Positions 43,700-53,436 of a DNA stretch of 64,000 nucleotides are shown in pieces. The position numbers and the translations under genes were made by a program. Under the pieces are notes generated by a model, which ran no database searches, was not told where the DNA came from, and saw only the letters and a list, made by a program, of their open reading frames with translations. The stretch is from Ignavibacteriales bacterium (GTDB lineage: Bacteria > Bacteroidota > Ignavibacteria > Ignavibacteriales > Melioribacteraceae), in the NCBI GenBank assembly GCA_021740915.1, contig JAIOYW010000017.1, positions 1-64,000 on the forward strand, given 5' to 3'. Each line of letters starts with the position of its first letter. The first letter of the stretch is position 1.

Positions 43700-44238
43700 G
43701 AAAAATCCTGCTTTTAATGATTTTGGTGCTTGCCGCTTCATGTGAAGAAATAAAAGTAAAGCCGGCAGTGATAGAAGCTTCGAGCGAAGAAAATCCGCCA
43801 TCACAGGAAAGCTGGGATTCCAAAGTACTTTTTACAGAACGAAGCAGGCTTAAGGCAATTCTATATTCCGACCATATCAGAATGTATGAAGAGGAAAGAT
43901 ACAAACTGCTCGACGGGGTAAGAATTGAATTTTTTGACGGCGACGGTAACAGGACTTCGGTACTTACCTCGAAACGCGGAAAAACTGATGACATAACGCA
44001 GGATATGTTTGCGATCGATTCTGTGGTTGTTGTATCGGACAGCGGAACTGTTGTAAGGACGGATGAACTTGTCTGGCGGAATAAAGACGAGAAAATAGTC
44101 TCGGATAAGTTTGTGTCAATTGTATCTCCAAAAGAAAAAATGGAAGGTATCGGGTTCGAATCCGATGCAGCCCTAAAGAATTACACTATCTTTAATATCA
44201 CATATCACTCAATAATGGAAGACAAAAAACCGAAATGA
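43696..44238 (+). CDS. lptC: LptC-like LPS export protein
   Basis: The 180-residue protein begins with a lipoprotein-type signal (MRKILLLMILVLAASCEE) and continues as a single LptC/OstA-type beta-jellyroll (RSRLKAILYSDHIRMYEEE, LTSKRGKTDDITQDMFAI, VVVSDSGTVVRTDELVWR). In the Lpt system it receives LPS from the LptBFG extractor. Lipidation instead of a transmembrane anchor fits Bacteroidota. The position between kdsD and the lptA/lptB homologues supports the call. It overlaps both neighbours by four bases. Confidence 0.85.
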   Translation: MRKILLLMILVLAASCEEIKVKPAVIEASSEENPPSQESWDSKVLFTERSRLKAILYSDHIRMYEEERYKLLDGVRIEFFDGDGNRTSVLTSKRGKTDDITQDMFAIDSVVVVSDSGTVVRTDELVWRNKDEKIVSDKFVSIVSPKEKMEGIGFESDAALKNYTIFNITYHSIMEDKKPK

Positions 44239-45605
44239 GGAAAATCCTGCTGCTGCTGCTGATACTATTTTCCTTTCAGCCGATATTCGGACAGGGAAAA
44301 GAAATTGTTGTAACCGGAAAAACTCTCAGGGGTTACGTGGTGGAGAACGAGGATTTCAGGGAAGTAACCGGCAACGTGGTGATGGTACAGGGTGATGTTG
44401 TTATTACTTGTGACAGAGCGATTCAGAATATGACCAAAAATTCTGCTGAATTGATCGGGAATGTCATCGTGACGAGTGATACTGTCAAAATTTATGCTCC
44501 GCGAGGGTTTTATTTCGGAAATGAAGAAATGGCTTTTTCTAATAGCGGAGTCAGGCTTATAGACGGCATTATGGAACTGACAGCGAAAAACGGCTACTAT
44601 TATTTTGAAGAAGATAAAGCTCATTTTTACGATAAAGTGAAATTGATTGACACTTCGAGAACGCTTTATTCTTCTGAGCTTTACCATTATCATAAAGAAA
44701 ACCGCACTCTTGCAACCGGTAAAGCTTTGGTGAGCGACTCGGTATCGACTTTAAGAGCTGATACCGTTATCAATTTCCGCGACAAAAAAGAGACTTTCGC
44801 ATACGGGCGGGTATCAATTCAGGGTATTGAGGATAATGTTATTATTTTCGGCGATTCTCTTTCAGACAAGAGCGAAAATGAATATACCAGGATCACGGGA
44901 AATCCTTTCCTGATGAAAGAGGACACAACTGAAAGCGGTGAGATAGATACACTTTTTATTTCCTCGGTGGTAATGGAATCAATTAAAGACAGCCAGCAGA
45001 CCCTGATAATGACTGACAGTGTTAAGATTCTGCGGCAGGATCTGGCTTCAGTTAATGACATAACATATTTTTACAGAAGTCAGGACCGGATAGAGACGTA
45101 CAAAGTTTCTGAAGATGAGGATCAGCCCGTTGTCTGGAACGAGAATACGCAGCTTCTTGGAGACTCGATGAGCATTTTTCTTGATGGGAACAGACTCGAT
45201 CACGTTGAAGTTTTCCGGAATACAAGCATAATTTCAGACGTGGAGAATTACCCGGAAAGGCACGATCAGATATCAGGCGATTACGTGCTGATGAATTTTG
45301 AAGAGGGCAGGCTGAGCAATACATACGTAAAAGGCTCGGTGCTCAGTATTTATTTTCTTTTTGAAGAGGAGCAGCCGAACGGCATACTCAAATCCAGCTC
45401 CGAGGAGGCGAAAATCCTTTTTGAAGAAAATAAAGTGACAGACGTAAAACTCTACGGTTCACCGATTACTGAGTACCATCCTGAAAATCTGGTGGTTGAT
45501 AAAATATACGATTTCCTTATTCCAACTTACAGTATTAAAACTAATAAACCGGAAAAGAACAGATTCCTGGAAAAATTGTCTAAATTTGAATTGTATGGAT
45601 ACTAA
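44235..45605 (+). CDS. lptA: LptA/OstA-like periplasmic LPS-bridge protein, long form
   Basis: After a signal peptide (MRKILLLLLILFSFQPIFGQ) the 456-residue protein consists of repeated OstA-type strands: VTGNVVMVQGDVVITCDRA, ELIGNVIVTSDTVKIYAPRG, NGYYYFEEDKAHFYDKVKL, LYSSELYHYH, TRITGNPFLMKEDTTESG, VEVFRNTSIISDVENY and ISGDYVLMNFEEGRLSNTYV. It is more than twice the length of proteobacterial LptA, as is common for OstA-like proteins in Bacteroidota, so one molecule could span more of the periplasm. It overlaps lptC and lptB. Confidence 0.8.
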   Translation: MRKILLLLLILFSFQPIFGQGKEIVVTGKTLRGYVVENEDFREVTGNVVMVQGDVVITCDRAIQNMTKNSAELIGNVIVTSDTVKIYAPRGFYFGNEEMAFSNSGVRLIDGIMELTAKNGYYYFEEDKAHFYDKVKLIDTSRTLYSSELYHYHKENRTLATGKALVSDSVSTLRADTVINFRDKKETFAYGRVSIQGIEDNVIIFGDSLSDKSENEYTRITGNPFLMKEDTTESGEIDTLFISSVVMESIKDSQQTLIMTDSVKILRQDLASVNDITYFYRSQDRIETYKVSEDEDQPVVWNENTQLLGDSMSIFLDGNRLDHVEVFRNTSIISDVENYPERHDQISGDYVLMNFEEGRLSNTYVKGSVLSIYFLFEEEQPNGILKSSSEEAKILFEENKVTDVKLYGSPITEYHPENLVVDKIYDFLIPTYSIKTNKPEKNRFLEKLSKFELYGY

Positions 45606-46341
45606 AAGACTTGTACTCAGAAGCGAAAGCTTAATAAAAATTTATAAAAAACGAACTGTTGTGAACAATGTTTCTGTCGGAGTGAAACAGGGCGAAGTTG
45701 TTGGTCTGCTTGGTCCCAACGGGGCAGGAAAAACCACAACATTTTATATGATTGTGGGAATGATAAAACCCGATGGCGGCAAAGTTTTTCTTGATGAAAA
45801 AGAGATCACATCGGAACCTATGTATAAGAGGGCGAAAAAAGGCGTTGGTTATCTGCCGCAGGAAGCATCAGTTTTCAGACGGCTTAGCGTAGAAGATAAT
45901 ATAATGGCAATCCTGCAGATGATGGATCTTACAAAAGCGCAGCGAAAAGAAAGGATGGAGCGGCTGCTCGAAGAACTGAGCATCACGCATATCCGGAAAA
46001 GCCTCGGATTTCAGCTAAGCGGCGGTGAACGCCGGCGTACTGAGATTGCGCGCGGACTTGCGACCGATCCCAGTTTTATCCTTCTCGATGAACCCTTTGC
46101 CGGAGTTGATCCGATTGCAGTCGAAGATATTATGAATATAGTTGCCAATCTCAAACATAAAGGTATTGGGATTCTGGTCACAGATCATAACGTACACGAG
46201 ACTTTGAGCATAGTTGATAAAGCATATATTCTTATTAACGGGACAATATTCAAAGACGGCACCGCCGAGCACTTAGCCGATGACGAAGAAGTCCGCAAAC
46301 TCTACCTCGGCGAAAAGTTCAAGCTTGAGAGGTATATGTAA
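45595..46341 (+). CDS. lptB: LptB, LPS export ABC transporter ATPase
   Basis: The 248-residue ATPase energises LPS extraction from the inner membrane. It shows Walker A GPNGAGKTT, Q-loop YLPQEASVFRRL (typical of LptB), signature LSGGERRR, Walker B FILLDEPFAGVDP and the switch His in ILVTDHNVHETL. The ATG at 45595 is chosen because the alignment with LptB starts there and it overlaps the lptA stop by 11 bases; an in-frame ATG at 45496 lies well inside lptA. It ends 30 bp from the convergent CHAT gene. Confidence 0.95.
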   Translation: MDTKRLVLRSESLIKIYKKRTVVNNVSVGVKQGEVVGLLGPNGAGKTTTFYMIVGMIKPDGGKVFLDEKEITSEPMYKRAKKGVGYLPQEASVFRRLSVEDNIMAILQMMDLTKAQRKERMERLLEELSITHIRKSLGFQLSGGERRRTEIARGLATDPSFILLDEPFAGVDPIAVEDIMNIVANLKHKGIGILVTDHNVHETLSIVDKAYILINGTIFKDGTAEHLADDEEVRKLYLGEKFKLERYM

Positions 46342-46371
46342 AGCGGGATGCTTACTTTACGATATTTGCCT

Positions 46372-49300
46372 TTAATTACCCTTGCCATTCAAGACAAATG
46401 CTGCCCAGTAGAAAGGGTGCCTAAAACTGGGGGAATTTATCAGGTCTGTCTGGGCTTTCCTTAATGATTCCGAAAAAGGGAATCCCTGTGAAAAATACAG
46501 GTAAAAATTATTCATAAGCATCGAAGTTGCTTCATCATCCACTTTCCACAAACTCGCAATCACTTCAGGAACGCCGGCAAATAAAAATCCTCTTACAAGA
46601 CCAACCATGTCGTCGTTTTTTTTGATCTGCGCCAGTCCCGTTTCGCAGGCTGAGAGGACAACCAGCCGGGTTTTTGGCAGATAAATATTATAGAGCTCGT
46701 GAACTTCCAGTTTGCCGTCATCATACTGATCGGGTGAAAGCGCAAGCGCTGAGAACAGGGGATAATCCATGTTAAAAAGACCATGACAGGCAAAATGCAC
46801 TATGTTATATTTCGGCAGGTGGCTCTTTATCAAAGCCTCGCTTGCTTCCTCTCCGATAAGAATTTTGATATCCGGGAAATATGTTTTGAGTTCTTTCACC
46901 TCATTTTCTGCACCGGGCAGCGGATTTGTAAAATCATTTGAGGGATTTCCCACAGCCAGAATGCTTGTCGTCTGCTCTCTGATATCGCTGTTTTTGTCAA
47001 CGAGAAACTGGATACTACTTGCATTCGGCATAATCGAGAAATTATAGATCTCAGTCATGAATTTTGCCCCTCTCATAAGCGCCCCGAACGGCAGGTTATG
47101 GAGTTTGCCTGAGGGAATTATCAGCACTTTTTTGCCGTCAATAAATGACTCGAGAGGTCCGATAAACAGGGCGTATAACTGCCTTGCGATGGTCTGATAG
47201 GATTCAGATTCCTGGCTTAGCAGTTCCTGCCTGAATTTCTCGACGAGATTCTCAACTTCACCTTTTTCGATTTCGATAGTTTTACCCTGAAAATCATTCT
47301 TCGATATAAGGAATGCATAAGTCTGTGATGGATTAACGAAGTAATTTATGATGACTTCGTTCTCTTTCAGGAAACTCTGTATGGAGGAAAGGCTGAGAGT
47401 GTTAACGGATATCAGTTCTGTTGTTTTGCTTTTATTCTCATTCAGCTCGTCAAGAACTTTATCATATGCATCCTGAATGCGGTTGTAATTCTTGAGGGTG
47501 TCTTTCGTGACTTTAAGTCCCCTGGTAAGATTCGAATAGTTTTCATCTGAGGATGCAAGTTCAAATGTGTTTATTTTGTCTTCCGGCTGCTGCAGGAATT
47601 TTTTTGTCATATCGGATACCGGCTTCATTGAAGAATCTTTCAGCCTTGATGCAAGTTGAGTCCCGAGTTCTTCCACAAATTGCTGCGCCCTGGATTTTTC
47701 GCTGAAATTAAATGCCTCCCGCACGTATTTTATATCTTTGGTCTGCGCGCTGAGATACATTGCAATGTCAATGAATAACTGAAATGATTCCAGATTCTTT
47801 GATATCTCATTGGTTTTATCTTTTTGGAGCAGACTGGTGAAATAATTCTGCGTGAGCAGGTCAATTGCATATTTTACGTGTTCATAGGACTGGAATATTT
47901 TGCCGAAATCGTTATTTAACTGCCCTTCGGCAAAAAGGATATATGAATATTCAGTGAGGCACTGAGTGTAAAGAAAAATATTTGAAATGTTTTTCTCCTT
48001 CGGTGCTGTAATGTTTTTTTCATTTTCCGGCAGGAATTCTTTAAATGTCGCAAGCAGAATGTTTTTTGCATTATCATATTCACCCAATATAAAACGGCAT
48101 TTTGCCTGTTTTATCATCAGCATCATCTTATCGCTTAAATCCGATGAATTAAGTATTTTTTCCGAAGCGAGCGTGTAGTATTCCAGGGCTTTTGAAGCAC
48201 TGTCGCTCAGGAAATAGAGGTCGGCAATGGATAGAGCAAGAGAATAAAGAGAATTTTTGATGTTATTGCTGTCCGCAAGTTCGTAGGCATCCCGCAGATA
48301 AGCCAGTGCATCGCCGATACGCTGATTCATTCTTTCGTTATTAGCTATAGAGGAGAGCGCGGAAATTTTCTGATATGGATTATTGATCTTATTATAATTC
48401 CTTTTAATTTCGGCAAAAACCGCATCAGCAGCCTTCGTGAATCCCTGAATCTGATAAACTTCCCCCGATCTTATAGAACAGATCAATTCGAGTTCATAGA
48501 GTGAATTGTTTTTTGCTAAACCGGCAGCAGAGCGGAATTTATCGATCGCTTTATCAAATTGCTCCTGCTTAAAATCAACAATTCCGGAATTAATTTTTGC
48601 CTGTATCGCATAGAAAAAATCCCTGCGCTCCATGGCTTCAGAAAGGAGCTGTTCGAAAACGGCGTTTGATTCTCCGTAATTGCCGCTCCTATAATAAGCA
48701 AGACCGAGATTGTTCAGGATCGCCATTTCTTCGGCTTCCCTGAAAACACCCCGGCTTTTAAGCGCACGGTTATAATACTCTATCGCCAGATCATAGTCCG
48801 CAACAAGATAAGAGAAATCACCCCGCAGATAGAGGAAATAAGGAAGGTAATTCTCTACGACAACGCTGTCATAGATAGATTGCTCCATTCTCGTAATTTC
48901 ATCAATTGCGCTTCTGAGGTTTCCAGAGTTAAGATTTGCGAGGATATATAGCTTCTGAAGTTCGAGAAATTTAAGATCAAGTTTTTCCGCTTTTGTCCTT
49001 TCGGTTTCGAGAAAAGCAAAAACCGAATCAGTCATCCTGTCTGATTCTCCGAGGCGCGCCGTAAGATCATAACGTTTTTTCATTATGTCCACCGCAAGCG
49101 CAAAATCATTTTCCCCGTATACCGACTGCTGAAGATTATCGAACAATTTAAGCGACTGCCTCAAATTGCCAGCGGCTTCTTCGTCGAGGGCAACTTTAAG
49201 TGCAACCTGAAAATATGATGAAGACGTATCGGCGAAATCCTGCAGCGATTCCGATCCTGAAGTGAGTGCAAGTTCAGTAAGAATATTGTTCAGGCTTTTT

Positions 49301-49875
49301 TCGAGTGCGTCATTCTTAGTCCCCGAGGCTGCAAGGGCATCTCTTGAGTTCTGGTAACAGCTTATTGCAAGACCGGGATTATCCGCCTGCCTGTAGTATT
49401 CGCCTGCCTGATAATATGCCACCGCGCGGAGTTCCTGATTTTTCAGTACATCAATAATACCGGTGAAACGCGACAACAGATAATTCAGGAATGACCTGTC
49501 ACCATTCTGCGATTCTTTTATCTTTTTGTTATAGAGGGCGACCTGCGAAGAAGCTACCTCGTCATAATTGCGGATCAGTCCGAGCTCCTCAGCCAGATAT
49601 TTCGCTTTTGTAAAAAATGAATCGGCAGATACAAAGCTGTTCGTTCTGAAAAGAGAAACAGCCATATAATAATATGCAACCAAAAGATTTGATTTGTTTT
49701 CCGAATCTTTAAGTTCGGAGATGAAGCCGGGTAAGCTGTCAATAACTGAGCGGAATTCTTCCGCAGAAAAATTATTCTGTATATTCTGCCATTTCTCATT
49801 AAGATCCTGAGCAAAAAAAGCAGAAGAGATAAGAAAAAATACTACGAAAACGAGTTTACCCGGCATCTTTTTCAT
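46372..49875 (-). CDS. Secreted TPR-CHAT caspase-like protease
   Basis: The 1167-residue protein has a signal peptide (MPGKLVFVVFFLISSAFFA, from residue 4). Residues 30-720 are helical repeats of TPR type (for example AILNNLGLAYYRSGNYGESNAVF). A coiled-coil-rich linker covers about 730-850. The C-terminal CHAT domain (about 860-1165) has VLIIPSGKLHNLPFGAL, the catalytic His in HFACHG (His1031) and the catalytic Cys in LSACETG (Cys1077), then GFLFAGVPEVIASLWKVDD. Both catalytic residues are present, so it should be an active caspase-clan peptidase in the periplasm or at the surface. It is the last gene of a six-gene operon. Its substrate is unknown. Confidence 0.88.
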   Translation of the reverse strand: MKKMPGKLVFVVFFLISSAFFAQDLNEKWQNIQNNFSAEEFRSVIDSLPGFISELKDSENKSNLLVAYYYMAVSLFRTNSFVSADSFFTKAKYLAEELGLIRNYDEVASSQVALYNKKIKESQNGDRSFLNYLLSRFTGIIDVLKNQELRAVAYYQAGEYYRQADNPGLAISCYQNSRDALAASGTKNDALEKSLNNILTELALTSGSESLQDFADTSSSYFQVALKVALDEEAAGNLRQSLKLFDNLQQSVYGENDFALAVDIMKKRYDLTARLGESDRMTDSVFAFLETERTKAEKLDLKFLELQKLYILANLNSGNLRSAIDEITRMEQSIYDSVVVENYLPYFLYLRGDFSYLVADYDLAIEYYNRALKSRGVFREAEEMAILNNLGLAYYRSGNYGESNAVFEQLLSEAMERRDFFYAIQAKINSGIVDFKQEQFDKAIDKFRSAAGLAKNNSLYELELICSIRSGEVYQIQGFTKAADAVFAEIKRNYNKINNPYQKISALSSIANNERMNQRIGDALAYLRDAYELADSNNIKNSLYSLALSIADLYFLSDSASKALEYYTLASEKILNSSDLSDKMMLMIKQAKCRFILGEYDNAKNILLATFKEFLPENEKNITAPKEKNISNIFLYTQCLTEYSYILFAEGQLNNDFGKIFQSYEHVKYAIDLLTQNYFTSLLQKDKTNEISKNLESFQLFIDIAMYLSAQTKDIKYVREAFNFSEKSRAQQFVEELGTQLASRLKDSSMKPVSDMTKKFLQQPEDKINTFELASSDENYSNLTRGLKVTKDTLKNYNRIQDAYDKVLDELNENKSKTTELISVNTLSLSSIQSFLKENEVIINYFVNPSQTYAFLISKNDFQGKTIEIEKGEVENLVEKFRQELLSQESESYQTIARQLYALFIGPLESFIDGKKVLIIPSGKLHNLPFGALMRGAKFMTEIYNFSIMPNASSIQFLVDKNSDIREQTTSILAVGNPSNDFTNPLPGAENEVKELKTYFPDIKILIGEEASEALIKSHLPKYNIVHFACHGLFNMDYPLFSALALSPDQYDDGKLEVHELYNIYLPKTRLVVLSACETGLAQIKKNDDMVGLVRGFLFAGVPEVIASLWKVDDEATSMLMNNFYLYFSQGFPFSESLRKAQTDLINSPSFRHPFYWAAFVLNGKGN

Positions 49876-49883
49876 CTTGTTCT

Positions 49884-52697
49884 CTAATATTTTTTTACTT
49901 CTGTTGTAATATTAGTGAATTCCTCATTGAATTTCTGTGCTTCCGATTCAGCTTTTTCACGGGTATCAAAGAAGCCCAGTATCAGCTCATATTCCGAAGT
50001 TCCGCCGCTCGGTTTGGTAAGGACTGAAGCATCCCATCCCCTTGCTTTGAAAAATGTTTTTCTGTCAAAAGCCTCTTTGGAAGAGTTCAGTTTTTCAATA
50101 AGTACACCGTATTTTTCACGGAGAGATTCATTTTCGCTCTGCTTGGCGTCCGATCCGCTTTTAATAATGAACTCAGTCCTTCTGTTTTTCTGTCTGTTAA
50201 GCTCATCGGTGTTCGGCGCAACAGGGTACTGACTTCCGAATCCTATAGCAGTCAGGCGGGATTCATTTATTCCGTTGAAAGCGAGGAAATTCTTTATTGA
50301 ATTTGCACGGTCAATCGAAAGTCTGAAATTTATTTCGTCGGAGCCGGTTGAATCGCAATGTCCCGCGATTTCAATTTCAAGTGCCGGATTCAACTTCAGG
50401 TAATCGACCATTTCATAAAGATTTTTTTCGGCATCCTTACGGATAGATGATTTACCTAAATCGAAATAAATATCATAAAGAGTAAACACTTGTGGAGCTT
50501 TTGTAAGAACAGCATATAATCCGTTGGCAGGATATGCGGCTTCATAAGCTAAGTCATCTGGGTCAGGCTTATTATCCACAGATATCCATTTGTTCTCATT
50601 GAAATAATAAAGGCCGGCCTCCGGATCATCAAGCTGACCTGAACTGATCCAGGCTGGCGAAACCGGAATTGATACAATTGAAATGCGTCCGGCACCCTGC
50701 GGGCTGGTTACATTCCAAACAGGCCCTATGATTGGATATTTTTCCCTCAGAGCCTGATTATTTGAAGCAGATACAGGAGAACCAATATCGGTGATTCCGT
50801 TCCCTCCTATAAGAACTGTGTTCATCTGTCCATAATTCAAACCAGATACCGGATTTGCGAGAGGGAAAGCTCCTGTGGAATTTTCAAGTGAGGAACGGAC
50901 ATCGGGGTCAGAACTGAAATAAGCCTTCCGGGCAGCGCCCGGATCACCGTTTTGAAGGTTTGCTTTAATAAGCGATTCCTGCGAGCCCCTCCGTATATCG
51001 GGTGAAGTTGAATTTTGTGCAAGATCGGAAAATACACCGATGGCTGCGGGGTAGTCGGGGATTTTCATCATTGCCCCGCCCATCTGAAATTTCGTCTGTT
51101 CGGCAAATTCAGGATCGGGACCCGCGGCAAGAACCTCCTCATACAGGCTGACGGCGTCTTTGTTGTTCCCTTTGTTCTCTTCAATGTTTGCGAGTTCAAA
51201 TTTAGCGTAAGCGGCATTCTTGCTTTCCGGATAATTCTCAACTATCTCGGTAAAATTCGTTTTTGCCGCATCAAAATTTCCCATCTGCAGACTCAGGGTA
51301 GCGCTCTGGAGCAGAGCATCGGATGCAAATTCCGTTCCCTGATAGGAGGATGCAAGATCGGAATACATATCAAGAGCCGAAACGTAATTGCCCTCGGCGG
51401 AATAAGATTTGGCGAGTTCGAGCATTGCCCTCGGTTTTGAACCTGATCTCTGCTCGGATTCCAGCACTTTTTCATAAGCCTTTTTAGCAGCCACGTAATT
51501 TTTTGATTCACGCATCAGTTCTGCTTTTTTCAGCAGTGCATCGTTATAGACGGGATCCAGCGGATTACGGAGCAGTTTGTCGTAAACACCAAGCGCTTTT
51601 TCGAATTTGCCTTTCATAAACCAGTGATCTGCCAGGTGAAGTTCTGACTGTGAATACCATTTTGATTTCGGGAATGAACTCAGGTAATCGAAATAGTTCT
51701 TTTCACCTGCTTTACCGATGCTCTCGTTATAGAGAAGCGAATAAAAACCGATTTTCTCTCCGTTCACTGCAAATTCTTTGAGCGATTTGTGATTATAGGG
51801 CGAACCTATATCGAGTGCTATCTTATAGCTTACTTTATCTATTATCTCGTCAGGTGATGAATAAGTGAGCCGGTACTGGCTTTTAAGCAGTTTAACGAGC
51901 GATTCATACAGCGGGAGCAGGTCTTCGGGTTTTTTAACGAGATAGTATTCACCGTTGGATGCGGTGGCAAGTTCCCTTAGCGCAGGATTTTCGCGTGTGT
52001 TCAGGTCAATGGCATAAATGGGTATATCATATATATTAGAATAATACTCCACTGTTTTCAGATCGCAGACAGAGCCGATATTAACGCCGTCCGAGAAGAA
52101 AACGATCACTTTTTTACCCAGAGCATCCGCCTGATTCAGCACGGACAAACCATAAAGCAGGGCATCATACATATAAGTTTTATTGCTCAGACCCTTATTC
52201 GGGATGGCTTTGCCCAGGAATATTTTTGAATTACTGAAGCCTATTTTTTCGCGGGCATATATTTTTTCAGGGTATTCAGGTATCATTTTTTTGATTCTAT
52301 CATCACCGAAATCGATGATGGATGCGTAATCTCCGGGATTTAGTCCGTCAACAAATTTTTGAGCTGCTTTTTCAAGCAGTTCTGTCCTGCCCCTCATAGA
52401 AAATGAATTATCAAATATCATCGCAATATAAAGTTCTGACTCGCCTTTGGATTTCAGGTCATAAACCGACTTGATGTCAATTGGGGGGAGAGTTGTGCCG
52501 TTATGCCTGAGACCGATTTTATCAAGTTCATTCTCACTGATCTTAGCTGGTTCACCGTCGGAATTAGTTGCGCTGAAATAAAGATCAACCAATGGGAACC
52601 GGGTAAAATCGAGAGTGTTTTGTTTAATGACATATCTTTGTGCGCTAACAGATATGGAGAGCAATAAAATAGTCAGTATAATTTTTGTCGTCTTCAT
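49884..52697 (-). CDS. VWA-TPR-OmpA-SPOR envelope protein
   Basis: The 937-residue protein has a signal peptide (MKTTKIILTILLLSISVSAQ), then a von Willebrand A domain (about 88-290) with MIDAS DNSFS (96-100) and FFSDG. TPR repeats follow at about 350-600 (SKWYSQSELHLADHWFMKG onward). A linker leads to an OmpA-type peptidoglycan-binding domain (about 745-860: YFDLGKSSIRKDA, AGHCDSTGSDEINFRLSIDR, GFGSQYPVAPN, NRRTEFII). The last 80 residues resemble a SPOR domain (ELILGFFDTREKAESEAQKF). It probably anchors a complex to peptidoglycan and binds partners through VWA and TPR. GAGGGATT precedes the ATG. It is 8 bp upstream of the CHAT gene. Confidence 0.85.
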   Translation of the reverse strand: MKTTKIILTILLLSISVSAQRYVIKQNTLDFTRFPLVDLYFSATNSDGEPAKISENELDKIGLRHNGTTLPPIDIKSVYDLKSKGESELYIAMIFDNSFSMRGRTELLEKAAQKFVDGLNPGDYASIIDFGDDRIKKMIPEYPEKIYAREKIGFSNSKIFLGKAIPNKGLSNKTYMYDALLYGLSVLNQADALGKKVIVFFSDGVNIGSVCDLKTVEYYSNIYDIPIYAIDLNTRENPALRELATASNGEYYLVKKPEDLLPLYESLVKLLKSQYRLTYSSPDEIIDKVSYKIALDIGSPYNHKSLKEFAVNGEKIGFYSLLYNESIGKAGEKNYFDYLSSFPKSKWYSQSELHLADHWFMKGKFEKALGVYDKLLRNPLDPVYNDALLKKAELMRESKNYVAAKKAYEKVLESEQRSGSKPRAMLELAKSYSAEGNYVSALDMYSDLASSYQGTEFASDALLQSATLSLQMGNFDAAKTNFTEIVENYPESKNAAYAKFELANIEENKGNNKDAVSLYEEVLAAGPDPEFAEQTKFQMGGAMMKIPDYPAAIGVFSDLAQNSTSPDIRRGSQESLIKANLQNGDPGAARKAYFSSDPDVRSSLENSTGAFPLANPVSGLNYGQMNTVLIGGNGITDIGSPVSASNNQALREKYPIIGPVWNVTSPQGAGRISIVSIPVSPAWISSGQLDDPEAGLYYFNENKWISVDNKPDPDDLAYEAAYPANGLYAVLTKAPQVFTLYDIYFDLGKSSIRKDAEKNLYEMVDYLKLNPALEIEIAGHCDSTGSDEINFRLSIDRANSIKNFLAFNGINESRLTAIGFGSQYPVAPNTDELNRQKNRRTEFIIKSGSDAKQSENESLREKYGVLIEKLNSSKEAFDRKTFFKARGWDASVLTKPSGGTSEYELILGFFDTREKAESEAQKFNEEFTNITTEVKKY

Positions 52698-52698
52698 T

Positions 52699-53436
52699 TT
52701 AATCCCTCAGCCAGAATAATTTGTAGTCTTCCGCCTTTCCATAAGAAAAATAAAAAGGCTCAATATTTAATATTCGCAAGGTGTTATCAATTTTTAACAT
52801 CAGTTCTGATATTGACACGGCTCTATCATTGTTTTTATCATTCGTTTTTGTTACATCAGAGCCATCGAACAAGTCGGCTAATTCCTCTACGGCATCCGGA
52901 AAATTTTCTCCAGACTTAAATTTCGGCACAATAATCATTTTACCGTTTGCAAATTTGAATCCGGCATTTTTCAGAGCACCTGTGGGGAACTGACATTCGC
53001 CCGGGCTTAGCAGGAAGATATAAACGTTGCTTTCCGGCATAAATTGCACCAGGTTTTCAAGATATCTGAGGCTCAGTTTTTCTTCCTGGCCTGACTTAAA
53101 CTCATAATTCTTATCATCCGTTCTGTCAGCTTCCCAGCATCCCAGCATAAATATTATTGCGAGATCATCGGGTTTCTGCAGCTCAAAGAAACTATTAATA
53201 ACCGAAAACGGCTTTTGACTAAGTGCGTTCAGATTAATGTGATTTCTGAATTTTAATTTAACATTCAGATATTCGGGAAGATTATCAGCCAGATATTCAC
53301 CGGCATCTTTTGTCCCTTCGGCGTTTACTCCGTTTCCTTCAGAACTTATAACGAGAAGATTCAATCCCTGAAGATTTTGAGCCTGAAGAGAAGTTGCAAG
53401 GAACAATAATAGAAATAAAATCGAGTACTTATTCAT
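52699..53436 (-). CDS. Secreted caspase-fold-like protein, probably inactive
   Basis: The 245-residue protein has a signal peptide (MNKYSILFLLLFLATSLQAQ) and matches no family I can name with certainty. Its layout recalls a caspase-like domain: GLNLLVISSEG (first strand), a Gly/Asp-rich helix start, DDLAIIFMLGCWEADR where active enzymes have the His-Gly strand, and SNVYIFLLSPGECQF where they have the catalytic Cys strand. The catalytic His is absent, and the Cys is not in the usual D-x-C-x-S-G setting. It overlaps the upstream pseudo-caspase gene by 8 bases and ends one base before the VWA-OmpA gene starts. A regulatory role in the same complex is an inference. Confidence 0.55.
   Translation of the reverse strand: MNKYSILFLLLFLATSLQAQNLQGLNLLVISSEGNGVNAEGTKDAGEYLADNLPEYLNVKLKFRNHINLNALSQKPFSVINSFFELQKPDDLAIIFMLGCWEADRTDDKNYEFKSGQEEKLSLRYLENLVQFMPESNVYIFLLSPGECQFPTGALKNAGFKFANGKMIIVPKFKSGENFPDAVEELADLFDGSDVTKTNDKNNDRAVSISELMLKIDNTLRILNIEPFYFSYGKAEDYKLFWLRD

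Noticed and set aside
44265-44693. 142-codon antisense frame within lptA
   Set aside because: It is a shadow of the conserved OstA-like gene, with no motif of its own.
51015-51440. 141-codon antisense frame within the VWA-OmpA gene
   Set aside because: It is a reverse-strand shadow of the TPR region.
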